DNA from: an uncultured Bacteroidota bacterium
Lineage (GTDB): Bacteria > Bacteroidota > Bacteroidia > Chitinophagales > Chitinophagaceae
NCBI GenBank assembly: GCA_903847655.1
Contig: CAINEG010000139.1
Span: 1-8,426, forward strand
Length of the DNA stretch: 8,426 nt
Direction: 5' to 3'
Each line of letters begins with the position of its first letter. Positions within the stretch are counted from its first letter, which is position 1. A program made the translations under genes and the position numbers. Positions 1 to 6,136 of this stretch are shown piece by piece. The notes beneath the pieces were generated by a model. It made no database searches and was not told the origin of the DNA. It saw only the letters and a program-made list of their open reading frames with translations.

Positions 1-474
1 AATATTTATACTACCGTTTCTGATATGTTTCCTAAGCGGTCCATTGCAACAGTGATTGGCATGGGCGGCATGGCGGGCGGTATGGGAGGCGTGGTCGTTT
101 CCAAAATAGGTGGCTGGTTATTTGATGCCTATAAATTAAATGGGATTCAGCAGGCCCTCGTTGTAGCAAATGAAAAGGGATTAGGCCCCTTCATTCAACA
201 ATTAAATACCCTCCATGCTATAGATACGAAAGGCTTACCTATCCAACTATCAGAAAAAGAATGGTCTCATTTGTCCGATAAAATTTTGCAACCTATTCAA
301 GCCATGGATCCCAATCATTTTGAACAGTTTTATACCTTACAAAAGCAGCTCATTCAGCAAGAAATGGCCATTGCTTATGGTTATATGTTTGTTTTTTGTG
401 CTACGGCTTATTTATTGGCATGGCGCATCATGAAATGGTTGGTACCCAAAGAAAAAATAATTATCTTACCTTAA
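1..474 (+). CDS. MFS transporter, ACS/hexuronate (ExuT)-like symporter, C-terminal fragment
   Basis: This is the 3' end of a major facilitator superfamily carrier. The reading frame is open from base 1, so the true start lies outside the window, and the stop is at 472-474. The first visible residues (NIYTTVSDMFPKRSIATVIG) match the cytoplasmic loop and TM11 of anion:cation symporters such as hexuronate transporters. A glycine-rich TM11 follows (about window bases 40-130). TM12 is the hydrophobic stretch around bases 361-450, and the protein ends in a basic tail (VPKEKI). Between TM11 and TM12, about 75 mostly polar residues form a loop that is only a few residues long in typical family members. 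By MFS topology this loop would be periplasmic. The gene is 28 bp upstream of the DUF1080 gene and probably co-transcribed with it, which suggests uptake of a sugar or keto-sugar product. The substrate is inferred from context only. Confidence 0.85.
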   Translation, partial: NIYTTVSDMFPKRSIATVIGMGGMAGGMGGVVVSKIGGWLFDAYKLNGIQQALVVANEKGLGPFIQQLNTLHAIDTKGLPIQLSEKEWSHLSDKILQPIQAMDPNHFEQFYTLQKQLIQQEMAIAYGYMFVFCATAYLLAWRIMKWLVPKEKIIILP

Positions 475-502
475 TCTATGGAAGAATTGTAAAGAATACT
501 TT

Positions 503-1891
503 ATGAAAAAAACTACTGCTTTATTACTTGGAATTGTGCTGACCTCTGTGGGGCATTTATTGGCACAAAATAATTTTGAGCCATTGTTTAATGGCAAAGA
601 CTTAAAAGGTTGGGTGCAATACAATGGCCAAGCAAAATATACAGTGGAGCAGGGGGAGTTGGTGGGCCGCACTGTTCCTGGCCAACCCAATAGTTTTTTA
701 TCTACAGAAAAAAAATATGGTGATTTTATATTGGAATTAGATTTAAAAGTGGATGTGCGTATGAATTCTGGAATTCAATTTAGAAGTGAAATCAACGATG
801 GCAATGATCAATGTGAAGTCACTGACACACATACGCCCAATAGGGTTCATGGCTATCAAATGGAAATTGATCCTTCCTCAAGAGCTTGGAGTGGGGGTGT
901 CTATGATGAAGCAAGAAGAGGATGGTTGTATCCATTGGAATACAACACTGCTGCAAAAACTGCCTTTAAAAACAATGTTTGGAATCATTATAAAATAGAA
1001 GCTATTGGAACTAGCATTCGTACTTGGGTGAATGGAGTGCCATGTGCACATATCATAGACAATTTGACCCCAAGTGGATTCATATCATTGCAAGTGCATG
1101 AGATAGGAGATTCAAAAGATGCAGGACAAGAAGTAAGATGGAAAAACATTAAAATTCAAACCAAGAATTTAAAACCTACTGCCCCAGATAATTTATTTGT
1201 GGTGAATTTAATTCCCAATACCATTTCAGCTGATGAAAAAAGAAACGGCGTAAGGTTATTGTGGGATGGAGAAACTACGAAAGGTTGGAGAGGCGCTTAT
1301 AAAAATTATTTCCCTGAAAATGTCTGGTATATTAAGGAAGGTGTTTTGCACGTGAAAGGCACCAATGGGGCGGAAGCCTCTAATGGAGGCGATATTGTTA
1401 CGGTAGACGAGTTTCATGCTTTTGATTTACAATTTGAATTTCAACTGTCTGATACGGCTAATAGTGGTATAAAATATTTTGTGACTGAAACGGAAAACAA
1501 TAAAGGCTCTGCCATTGGTTTAGAATACCAAATTTTGGATGATGATAAACATCCTGATGCATTCCAAGGATCTATTGGTAATAGGACCAATGCTTCTTTG
1601 TATGATTTGATCCCTGCATTAAGAATTGGAGAAGGCCGTAGAGAAAAAATTCCTATTGGACAATGGAACAGAGGGCGCATTATTGTTTTTCCTGATGGTA
1701 AAATAGAACATTGGGTCAATGGATGGAAAGTGGTGGAGTACCAAAGAGGGACGCAATATTTTTATGCATTGGTGGCCAAAAGTAAATATGTCAATTGGAA
1801 AAATTTTGGCATGGCTGAGAAAGGTCATATATTATTGCAAGAACATGGGACGCATGTGGCTTTTAGAAGTATTAAAATAAAAGAATTATAA
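503..1891 (+). CDS. Secreted tandem DUF1080 (3-keto-disaccharide hydrolase-family) protein
   Basis: The 462-residue protein starts with a Sec signal peptide (basic MKK, hydrophobic residues 5-20, probable cleavage after A21 in HLLA|QNN), so it should be periplasmic. Two homologous DUF1080 (PF06439) domains follow, with a concanavalin-like jelly-roll fold expected. Domain 1 spans about residues 25-219 and domain 2 about 249-461. Matching landmarks recur in both: FNGKDLKGW and WDGETTKGW near the start, NSGIQF (89-93 region) and NSGIKY (320-325), GYQMEID (118-123) and GLEYQILDD (339-347), WVNGVP (175-180) and HWVNGWKV (403-410), and the closing strands WKNIKIQ and FRSIKIK. The family includes enzymes that cleave the glycosidic bond of 3-keto-glycosides. 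The neighbouring Gfo/Idh/MocA gene would supply that substrate. The exact substrate, and whether both domains are catalytic, cannot be read here. The ATG at 503 is chosen because it gives the complete signal peptide. Confidence 0.88.
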   Translation: MKKTTALLLGIVLTSVGHLLAQNNFEPLFNGKDLKGWVQYNGQAKYTVEQGELVGRTVPGQPNSFLSTEKKYGDFILELDLKVDVRMNSGIQFRSEINDGNDQCEVTDTHTPNRVHGYQMEIDPSSRAWSGGVYDEARRGWLYPLEYNTAAKTAFKNNVWNHYKIEAIGTSIRTWVNGVPCAHIIDNLTPSGFISLQVHEIGDSKDAGQEVRWKNIKIQTKNLKPTAPDNLFVVNLIPNTISADEKRNGVRLLWDGETTKGWRGAYKNYFPENVWYIKEGVLHVKGTNGAEASNGGDIVTVDEFHAFDLQFEFQLSDTANSGIKYFVTETENNKGSAIGLEYQILDDDKHPDAFQGSIGNRTNASLYDLIPALRIGEGRREKIPIGQWNRGRIIVFPDGKIEHWVNGWKVVEYQRGTQYFYALVAKSKYVNWKNFGMAEKGHILLQEHGTHVAFRSIKIKEL

Positions 1892-1920
1892 AGACTAGTT
1901 TAAAAAAATAAAAGTAGGTT

Positions 1921-3279
1921 ATGAAAAATTCAAGAAGAAATTTTATCAAGCAAGGCGTTAAAGCAACTGCTGCGACTTATGCTACCACGATTGGTTTTAG
2001 TGCTAAAAGTTATGGCAATATCATTGGTGCCAATGACCGTGTACGTTTGGGGGTGGTAGGATTTTCGGATAGATTTAGAGGATCTCATTTACCTTGCTTC
2101 TTGAATCATTCTAAAGAATTGAATTTTGATATAGTAGCCGTTTCAGATATATGGAAAATAAGAAGAGAAGAGGGGACAGAATTTTTACAAAAGACCCTTG
2201 GTCATTCTATCAGAGCAGCCCGCAACAATGAGGAATTATATGCAGGCAAAGACATTGATGGGGTATTTATTAGTACCGCCGATTTTCAACATGCCATCCA
2301 TGCGACCGAAGCAGTGAAAGCGGGAATGGATGTGTATTGTGAAAAACCTTTTGCAGAAACCATGGAAGACAATCGTAACGCACTTAAAGTAATTAAAGCT
2401 TCAGATCGTATTGTTCAAATAGGTTCTCAACGTAGAAGCGGCCCTAATTATCAAGCAGCAGCCGATTATATTCAAGCAGGAAAGTTTGGCCCTATCACCA
2501 TGGTGGAATTAACTTGGAATGTCAATCAACCTGGAAGATGGAGAAGACCAGAACTAGTGGCAAAATGTAAAGAAGAGGATTTAGATTGGAATCGTTTTTT
2601 ATTGAATCGTCCCCATGAAGATTTTGATCCCAGGAAATATTTGGAATATCGATTGTTTTGGCCCTATTCTTCTGGTATGCCAGGACAATGGATGAGCCAT
2701 CAAATTGATACAGTGAATTGGTTCAGTCAATTGCCTCATCCTCGAAGCGTTACCGCTAATGGTGGTGTATATGTTTGGAAAGATGGTCGAAGAAATTGGG
2801 ATACGACCACGGCTGTATTTGAATATGGCCCCATCAATGATGCTAGCCAAGGTTTTCAAGTGGTCTTTATGTCACGCATGCACAATGGAGATGAGAACCC
2901 TTCTGAGATCTATTATTCCAATGGGGGAGAATTGAATTTGGTGACCAATAAAGTTTCTGCCAATGGAGGACTTAGGGCTGGACCTGCGGCAGCCATGCAG
3001 ATGAAAGAAAATTTATTACCTAATTATGATTTATCCAACAATGCAAGTAAAGTAGTGGCTTCTGCCAATACAGGAGGGGATGTACTTACTTCAGCGCATG
3101 TAAGAAATTGGATGGAATGTGTTAGAACTAGAAAACAACCCAATGCCCCTGTGGAAGCGGGTTATCAGCATTCCATTGCCACCATCATGACCAATGCGGC
3201 TTGCAAAACAGGCGCTAAAGTAACTTTTGATGAAGACACACAGGAAGTGATGGCCAATGGAAAAGTATTTAAGTATTAA
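1921..3279 (+). CDS. Tat-exported Gfo/Idh/MocA family oxidoreductase
   Basis: The 452-residue NAD(P)-dependent oxidoreductase begins with a twin-arginine signal (SRRNFIK, residues 4-10, then a mildly hydrophobic stretch to about 35). It is probably exported folded with its nucleotide bound. The Rossmann domain covers about 41-165: strand RLGVVG (42-47), VAVSD (72-76), and the family hallmark EKP at 141-143 (CEKPFAETMEDN), whose lysine is usually catalytic. The C-terminal substrate domain carries a GQWMSHQIDTVNW motif (255-267), where H260 and D263 fit the usual catalytic His/Asp pair. The normal GxGxxG motif is altered, reading GFSDRF after VV. It lies 29 bp after the DUF1080 gene, an arrangement typical of 3-keto-glycoside pathways in Bacteroidetes. 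It would oxidise C3 of a sugar, or reduce the released keto-sugar. Its stop overlaps that of the opposing phosphorylase gene by 4 bp. Confidence 0.9.
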   Translation: MKNSRRNFIKQGVKATAATYATTIGFSAKSYGNIIGANDRVRLGVVGFSDRFRGSHLPCFLNHSKELNFDIVAVSDIWKIRREEGTEFLQKTLGHSIRAARNNEELYAGKDIDGVFISTADFQHAIHATEAVKAGMDVYCEKPFAETMEDNRNALKVIKASDRIVQIGSQRRSGPNYQAAADYIQAGKFGPITMVELTWNVNQPGRWRRPELVAKCKEEDLDWNRFLLNRPHEDFDPRKYLEYRLFWPYSSGMPGQWMSHQIDTVNWFSQLPHPRSVTANGGVYVWKDGRRNWDTTTAVFEYGPINDASQGFQVVFMSRMHNGDENPSEIYYSNGGELNLVTNKVSANGGLRAGPAAAMQMKENLLPNYDLSNNASKVVASANTGGDVLTSAHVRNWMECVRTRKQPNAPVEAGYQHSIATIMTNAACKTGAKVTFDEDTQEVMANGKVFKY

Positions 3280-4934
3280 TCTACTTTATACATTTTCTCA
3301 TAATATTCTTCGGCCATTCTATTACTGTCAAATTGGAAACGAACATCTTTCATTCCGTTTTGTGTAATCTGACGCCAGGTATCTTTTTGATCATAATACA
3401 TGGGCACAATTTGTTCATCTAATATTTTATACATTTCATCTAAATCATAATCGTCTTGTTGTTGGGTACTCATGCTTGCATAATCTGCTTTAGGTACTAC
3501 AAAACCATTGTTGCCATGGTTGATAAACTCTGGAATCCATCCATCATCTGTAGAAAAATTCACCGCTCCATTCATCGCGGCGGTCATTCCACTGGTACCA
3601 GAGGCTTCGCGAGGTACACGTGGGTTATTTAACCAAACATCAGAAGCCTGTTTCATTCTTTTGCTCAAAGCTAATTCGTAACCAATTAATACAGCTACAT
3701 TATTGTAGTTCTTGCTTAAGTGTACTAAATTATTGAATTGAGAAATGGCAGGATGATCTACAGGGTAGGGTTTGCCAGCAAAAATAATTTGCACTGGATA
3801 TTTTGTATTGGAAAGTAATTTTTCAAAACGATCTAAATCCCAGGATATGAAATCGGCTCTTTTGTATCCTGCAAAACGTCTTGCCCAAACAATGGTCAAT
3901 ACATTGGGATCAAAAACTTTTCCTGTTTGATCGGCGACAATTTCAAAGGCACGCTTTTTTAAATACATTTTACGATCATCAAAAGCAGCATCATCATTGC
4001 TTTCTGCAAAACGGTACAATTGCTTATCGGCCCAATAACGCCAGTTTTGTGCATTGGTAATATGGGTAATCGGACAAATGCCTTCATATTTGCCCCAAAG
4101 TTCTCTGCTCACATGTCCGTGTAATTCAGAAACCCCATTGGCTTTTCTTGCAAAACGAAGGGCTGCCAAAGAGTGATTGAACTGATCATCTTCGATGCCT
4201 GTTAATTTTCTTACTTCATCCATAGTTAAGCCGCAGAAATAGCCCATTTTATGACATAAATAAATATCATGCTTTTCATTGCCAGCTTCTTCTGGGGTAT
4301 GGGTAGTGAATACCAAACGTTTTTTAACTTCTGCTAATGACTTGTATTTATTCAATAAATAAAAGGCCGCAGAGAATCCATGGGCCTCATTTAAATGGTA
4401 TACTTCTGGATTAAAATTTAGTTCATCAATTAATTTGGCACCTGCTACACCTAATAAAATAAATTGAGCCACCTTGGTAGCAACATTGGCATCATACAAA
4501 CGGTGCGTGATGGTTTGTGATACATAATCGTTCTCGGGTAAATCGGTACTCAACAAAAACAGGGGAGCACTGCAAAAAGTATTAGGTGCTAAATAAAATG
4601 CTTTTACCCATACTGGATGATCATGAATTAAGACTTGATATTTAATGCCTGTATCTTCTAAAAAACTATAAATTTTTTCCATGAAAGTCACCTGCAAGGT
4701 CTGGTCTTGATTGCGGGCTTGATCGTAATAACCGTATTTCCATAAAATGCCAACACCTATTAAATTTTGATTTAACTCAAAGGCACTTCTCAAATGTGAG
4801 CCAGCTAAAAATCCCAATCCTCCACTGTATATTTTTAAGGGTTGGTGAATGGCAAATTCCATAGAAAAATAAGCTGCCTTTTTTTTGAATTGATCATTGA
4901 TTGCATAAGGCACTTGATAGTTTCTAAAACTCAT
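3276..4934 (-). CDS. glgP: Compact GT35 alpha-glucan (glycogen/maltodextrin) phosphorylase-like protein lacking the PLP lysine
   Basis: The 552-residue protein belongs to the glucan phosphorylase family, whose members release glucose-1-phosphate from glycogen or maltodextrin. It is much shorter than the roughly 800-850 residues of classical enzymes. Landmarks in order: YFSMEF (22-27), SGGLGFLAGSHLRSA (37-51), YHLNEAHGFSAAF (179-191, where H185 aligns with the active-site His of rabbit phosphorylase), TTHTPEEAGNEKHD (210-223), NGVSELHGHVSRELW (266-280), ARRFAGYKRAD (351-361, with R353 and K358 aligned to the phosphate-site Arg and Lys), FAGKPYPVD (385-393) and NNPRVPREASGTSGM (436-450). The residue after that Met, normally the pyridoxal-phosphate Schiff-base lysine, is Thr451 (codon ACC, bases 3584-3582). 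No signal peptide is seen, so it is cytoplasmic. Family membership is firm. Phosphorylase activity is uncertain because of the missing lysine. The start at 4934 comes just before the first conserved segment and is the natural one. Confidence 0.85.
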   Translation of the reverse strand: MSFRNYQVPYAINDQFKKKAAYFSMEFAIHQPLKIYSGGLGFLAGSHLRSAFELNQNLIGVGILWKYGYYDQARNQDQTLQVTFMEKIYSFLEDTGIKYQVLIHDHPVWVKAFYLAPNTFCSAPLFLLSTDLPENDYVSQTITHRLYDANVATKVAQFILLGVAGAKLIDELNFNPEVYHLNEAHGFSAAFYLLNKYKSLAEVKKRLVFTTHTPEEAGNEKHDIYLCHKMGYFCGLTMDEVRKLTGIEDDQFNHSLAALRFARKANGVSELHGHVSRELWGKYEGICPITHITNAQNWRYWADKQLYRFAESNDDAAFDDRKMYLKKRAFEIVADQTGKVFDPNVLTIVWARRFAGYKRADFISWDLDRFEKLLSNTKYPVQIIFAGKPYPVDHPAISQFNNLVHLSKNYNNVAVLIGYELALSKRMKQASDVWLNNPRVPREASGTSGMTAAMNGAVNFSTDDGWIPEFINHGNNGFVVPKADYASMSTQQQDDYDLDEMYKILDEQIVPMYYDQKDTWRQITQNGMKDVRFQFDSNRMAEEYYEKMYKVD

Positions 4935-5040
4935 ATAAACTTGTTTGGTAATTTGGCTGCAATATAATGGTATTTAAAGAAAATGTAATTAATACACATT
5001 AAACTGTGGATAACAACCGTTTGCGCCGCTAAATTGTGGA
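4935..5040. other. AT-rich intergenic gap with a cluster of DnaA-box-like sites
   Basis: This gap separates the lipoprotein gene's stop from the phosphorylase start; both genes are on the minus strand. The left two thirds are strongly AT-rich. A perfect consensus DnaA box (TTATCCACA on the minus strand) lies at 5005-5013. One-mismatch versions lie at 5035-5043 (same orientation, exactly 30 bp away, overlapping the lipoprotein stop codon) and at 4990-4998 (plus orientation, TAATACACA). The phosphorylase promoter should also be here, but I find no convincing -33/-7 pair. A chance cluster is possible in AT-rich DNA. Confidence 0.4.
5005..5013 (-). promoter_or_regulatory. Consensus DnaA box (9-mer)
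   Basis: The plus strand reads TGTGGATAA, the reverse complement of the canonical DnaA box TTATCCACA, with no mismatch. The base match is certain. Binding or function as an origin or regulatory site is inference. Confidence 0.4.
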
Positions 5041-5988
5041 TTATTTTTTCTTTTTTGACTTCCTTTTCTTGTCGTAAGAATTATTAAAGTAACAAGTCAT
5101 ATTGCGATGATTACCGCAATTGCCATCTTCTTTAATACTGATTTGATTGCCTTCTATCTTAAAATGAATAATACAGGCATCTCCTTTTTCAGCATAAATA
5201 GCTGTATTTTTTGTAAAACTCATGATGCCTTTAAGTTCGCCCGAACAATCCCTGCCGTCTCTTTCGAAATGCATGAAAAATTGATATTTATTGGCCGTAG
5301 TGTAATCTCGAATTGAAATAAAGTTTTTGGCATCTCTTCCATAGTCTCCACTAAAGGTATTGTTCATTGGAAGGGTATCTAAAGGATTGATGACCTTGGT
5401 GTTTTCTGGTTTTTTATTACTATCAAAATAGATTAATCTAAAACTACTGTCCGTATAGGCCCAGCCCTTTTTTTCATAAATTAAAGAGTTGTCCTCGTTC
5501 ATTTTATTTTCTTCAACTAAAAAGGAGGGCTCTTTATTGATGTTTAATATTTTCCCATAGCGTCTTGATCCATTATTTTCATCTTTAAATTCAGTAATTA
5601 GTTTGAAGTCTAAGAACTTATTTTTTTTGCTAAAAACCACTACGCAAATCTTTAAACTGTTTGCATGTTGAACACGCAATAACAAATAATACTCTTGTTC
5701 TTTTTCAATCCTTAAGATAGGATGTAAAACAGTTTTTTTATCCGTTTTACTTACAATTTCCTCCACCAATGCTTCTGGTACAAATTGCACCAATGCTTTT
5801 CTTCCAATGACCAAGGTGTCGGTATATTGCTTCAAATTGGTATCAGACAAAGCAATGGGTAATTCAGCTTCTTTAAAAATTTTATTAAAATCGTTGATTT
5901 TAATAGGGGTATTGCCTGTGAAATCTGGTTTTTCATCAGCACAAGCCATCATCAAAGCAACTAGCCCTAAAAGTAAACACCTTCCCAT
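5041..5988 (-). CDS. Predicted lipoprotein of unknown function with Cys-rich C-terminal module
   Basis: I do not recognise a named family for this 315-residue protein. A short hydrophobic leader (residues 5-15) ends at C16 in LMMAC, a relaxed lipobox of the kind tolerated in Bacteroidetes, so it is probably a lipoprotein anchored in an outer or inner membrane. The body (about 20-210) is polar, with alternating beta-prone strands and no transmembrane segment. The C-terminal module (about 213-303) has four spaced cysteines, C248, C272, C291 and C299, within patterns such as RDCSGELKG, GDACIIHF and GNCGNHRNMTC. These suggest disulfides in an exported beta-sandwich-like domain. The tail from 307 is almost pure Lys/Arg (DKKRKSKKKK). 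The start at 5988 gives the leader and lies just downstream of a plausible promoter. It is transcribed away from mntH, with no functional link visible. Confidence 0.75.
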   Translation of the reverse strand: MGRCLLLGLVALMMACADEKPDFTGNTPIKINDFNKIFKEAELPIALSDTNLKQYTDTLVIGRKALVQFVPEALVEEIVSKTDKKTVLHPILRIEKEQEYYLLLRVQHANSLKICVVVFSKKNKFLDFKLITEFKDENNGSRRYGKILNINKEPSFLVEENKMNEDNSLIYEKKGWAYTDSSFRLIYFDSNKKPENTKVINPLDTLPMNNTFSGDYGRDAKNFISIRDYTTANKYQFFMHFERDGRDCSGELKGIMSFTKNTAIYAEKGDACIIHFKIEGNQISIKEDGNCGNHRNMTCYFNNSYDKKRKSKKKK

Positions 5989-6002
5989 GATCCAATTTTT
6001 TG

Positions 6003-6035
6003 CTAAAATAGACTATCAAACCGAGTTTCTCAAAA
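6003..6035 (-). promoter_or_regulatory. Bacteroidetes-type promoter for the lipoprotein gene
   Basis: On the minus strand a -33-like TTTTG (6035-6031) is followed after 20 bp by TATTTTAG (6010-6003), one mismatch from the Bacteroidetes -7 consensus TAnnTTTG. The spacing fits the known 19-21 bp range. Transcription would start roughly 5-10 bases later, giving a very short leader before the ATG at 5988. Confidence 0.45.
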
Positions 6036-6062
6036 GCTTTTATCATTAAATTTACATTACTA

Positions 6063-6086
6063 TTGAGCTTAGGCAGCTAGCCTCAA
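6063..6086. promoter_or_regulatory. Imperfect inverted repeat, candidate DtxR/MntR-type operator upstream of mntH
   Basis: The core is TTAGGC-AGCTA-GCCTCAA (6069-6086): AGGC and GCCT are exactly complementary, and the outer TT/AA arms are offset by one base on the right. An outer pair, TTGAG (6063-6067) and CTCAA (6082-6086), is also complementary. TTAGGC-like half-sites resemble boxes of DtxR-family metalloregulators. The site lies 51 bp before the start of a Mn/Fe transporter, where such an operator would be expected. No regulator gene is in the window, so the assignment is inference. Confidence 0.35.
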
Positions 6087-6136
6087 AAACGGCAAAATTC
6101 ATTCAAAAGTCCAATAGAAGGGGCGATTAATAAATT

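Noticed and set aside
1441..1719. Open frame of 92 codons antisense to the second DUF1080 domain
   Set aside because: The plus-strand frame carries clear family motifs throughout; the antisense frame has none.
1894..1901. ACTAGTTT repeated at 1894-1901, about 7412-7419 and 8023-8030
   Set aside because: Short AT-rich octamer with no constant spacing or context, one copy inside a coding region. Chance occurrence is likely.
4935..4990. Possible -7 element (TATATTGC, minus strand) for the phosphorylase gene
   Set aside because: It misses the TAnnTTTG consensus at two positions and has no TTTG at a suitable distance upstream.
5107..5316. Plus-strand open frame of 69 codons opposite the lipoprotein gene
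   Set aside because: It is antisense to the cysteine module of the lipoprotein; no start signal or homology is apparent.
6053..6060. TACATTAC as a possible -7 element for mntH
   Set aside because: Two mismatches to consensus and no -33 element at 19-21 bp, so it is not supported as a promoter.
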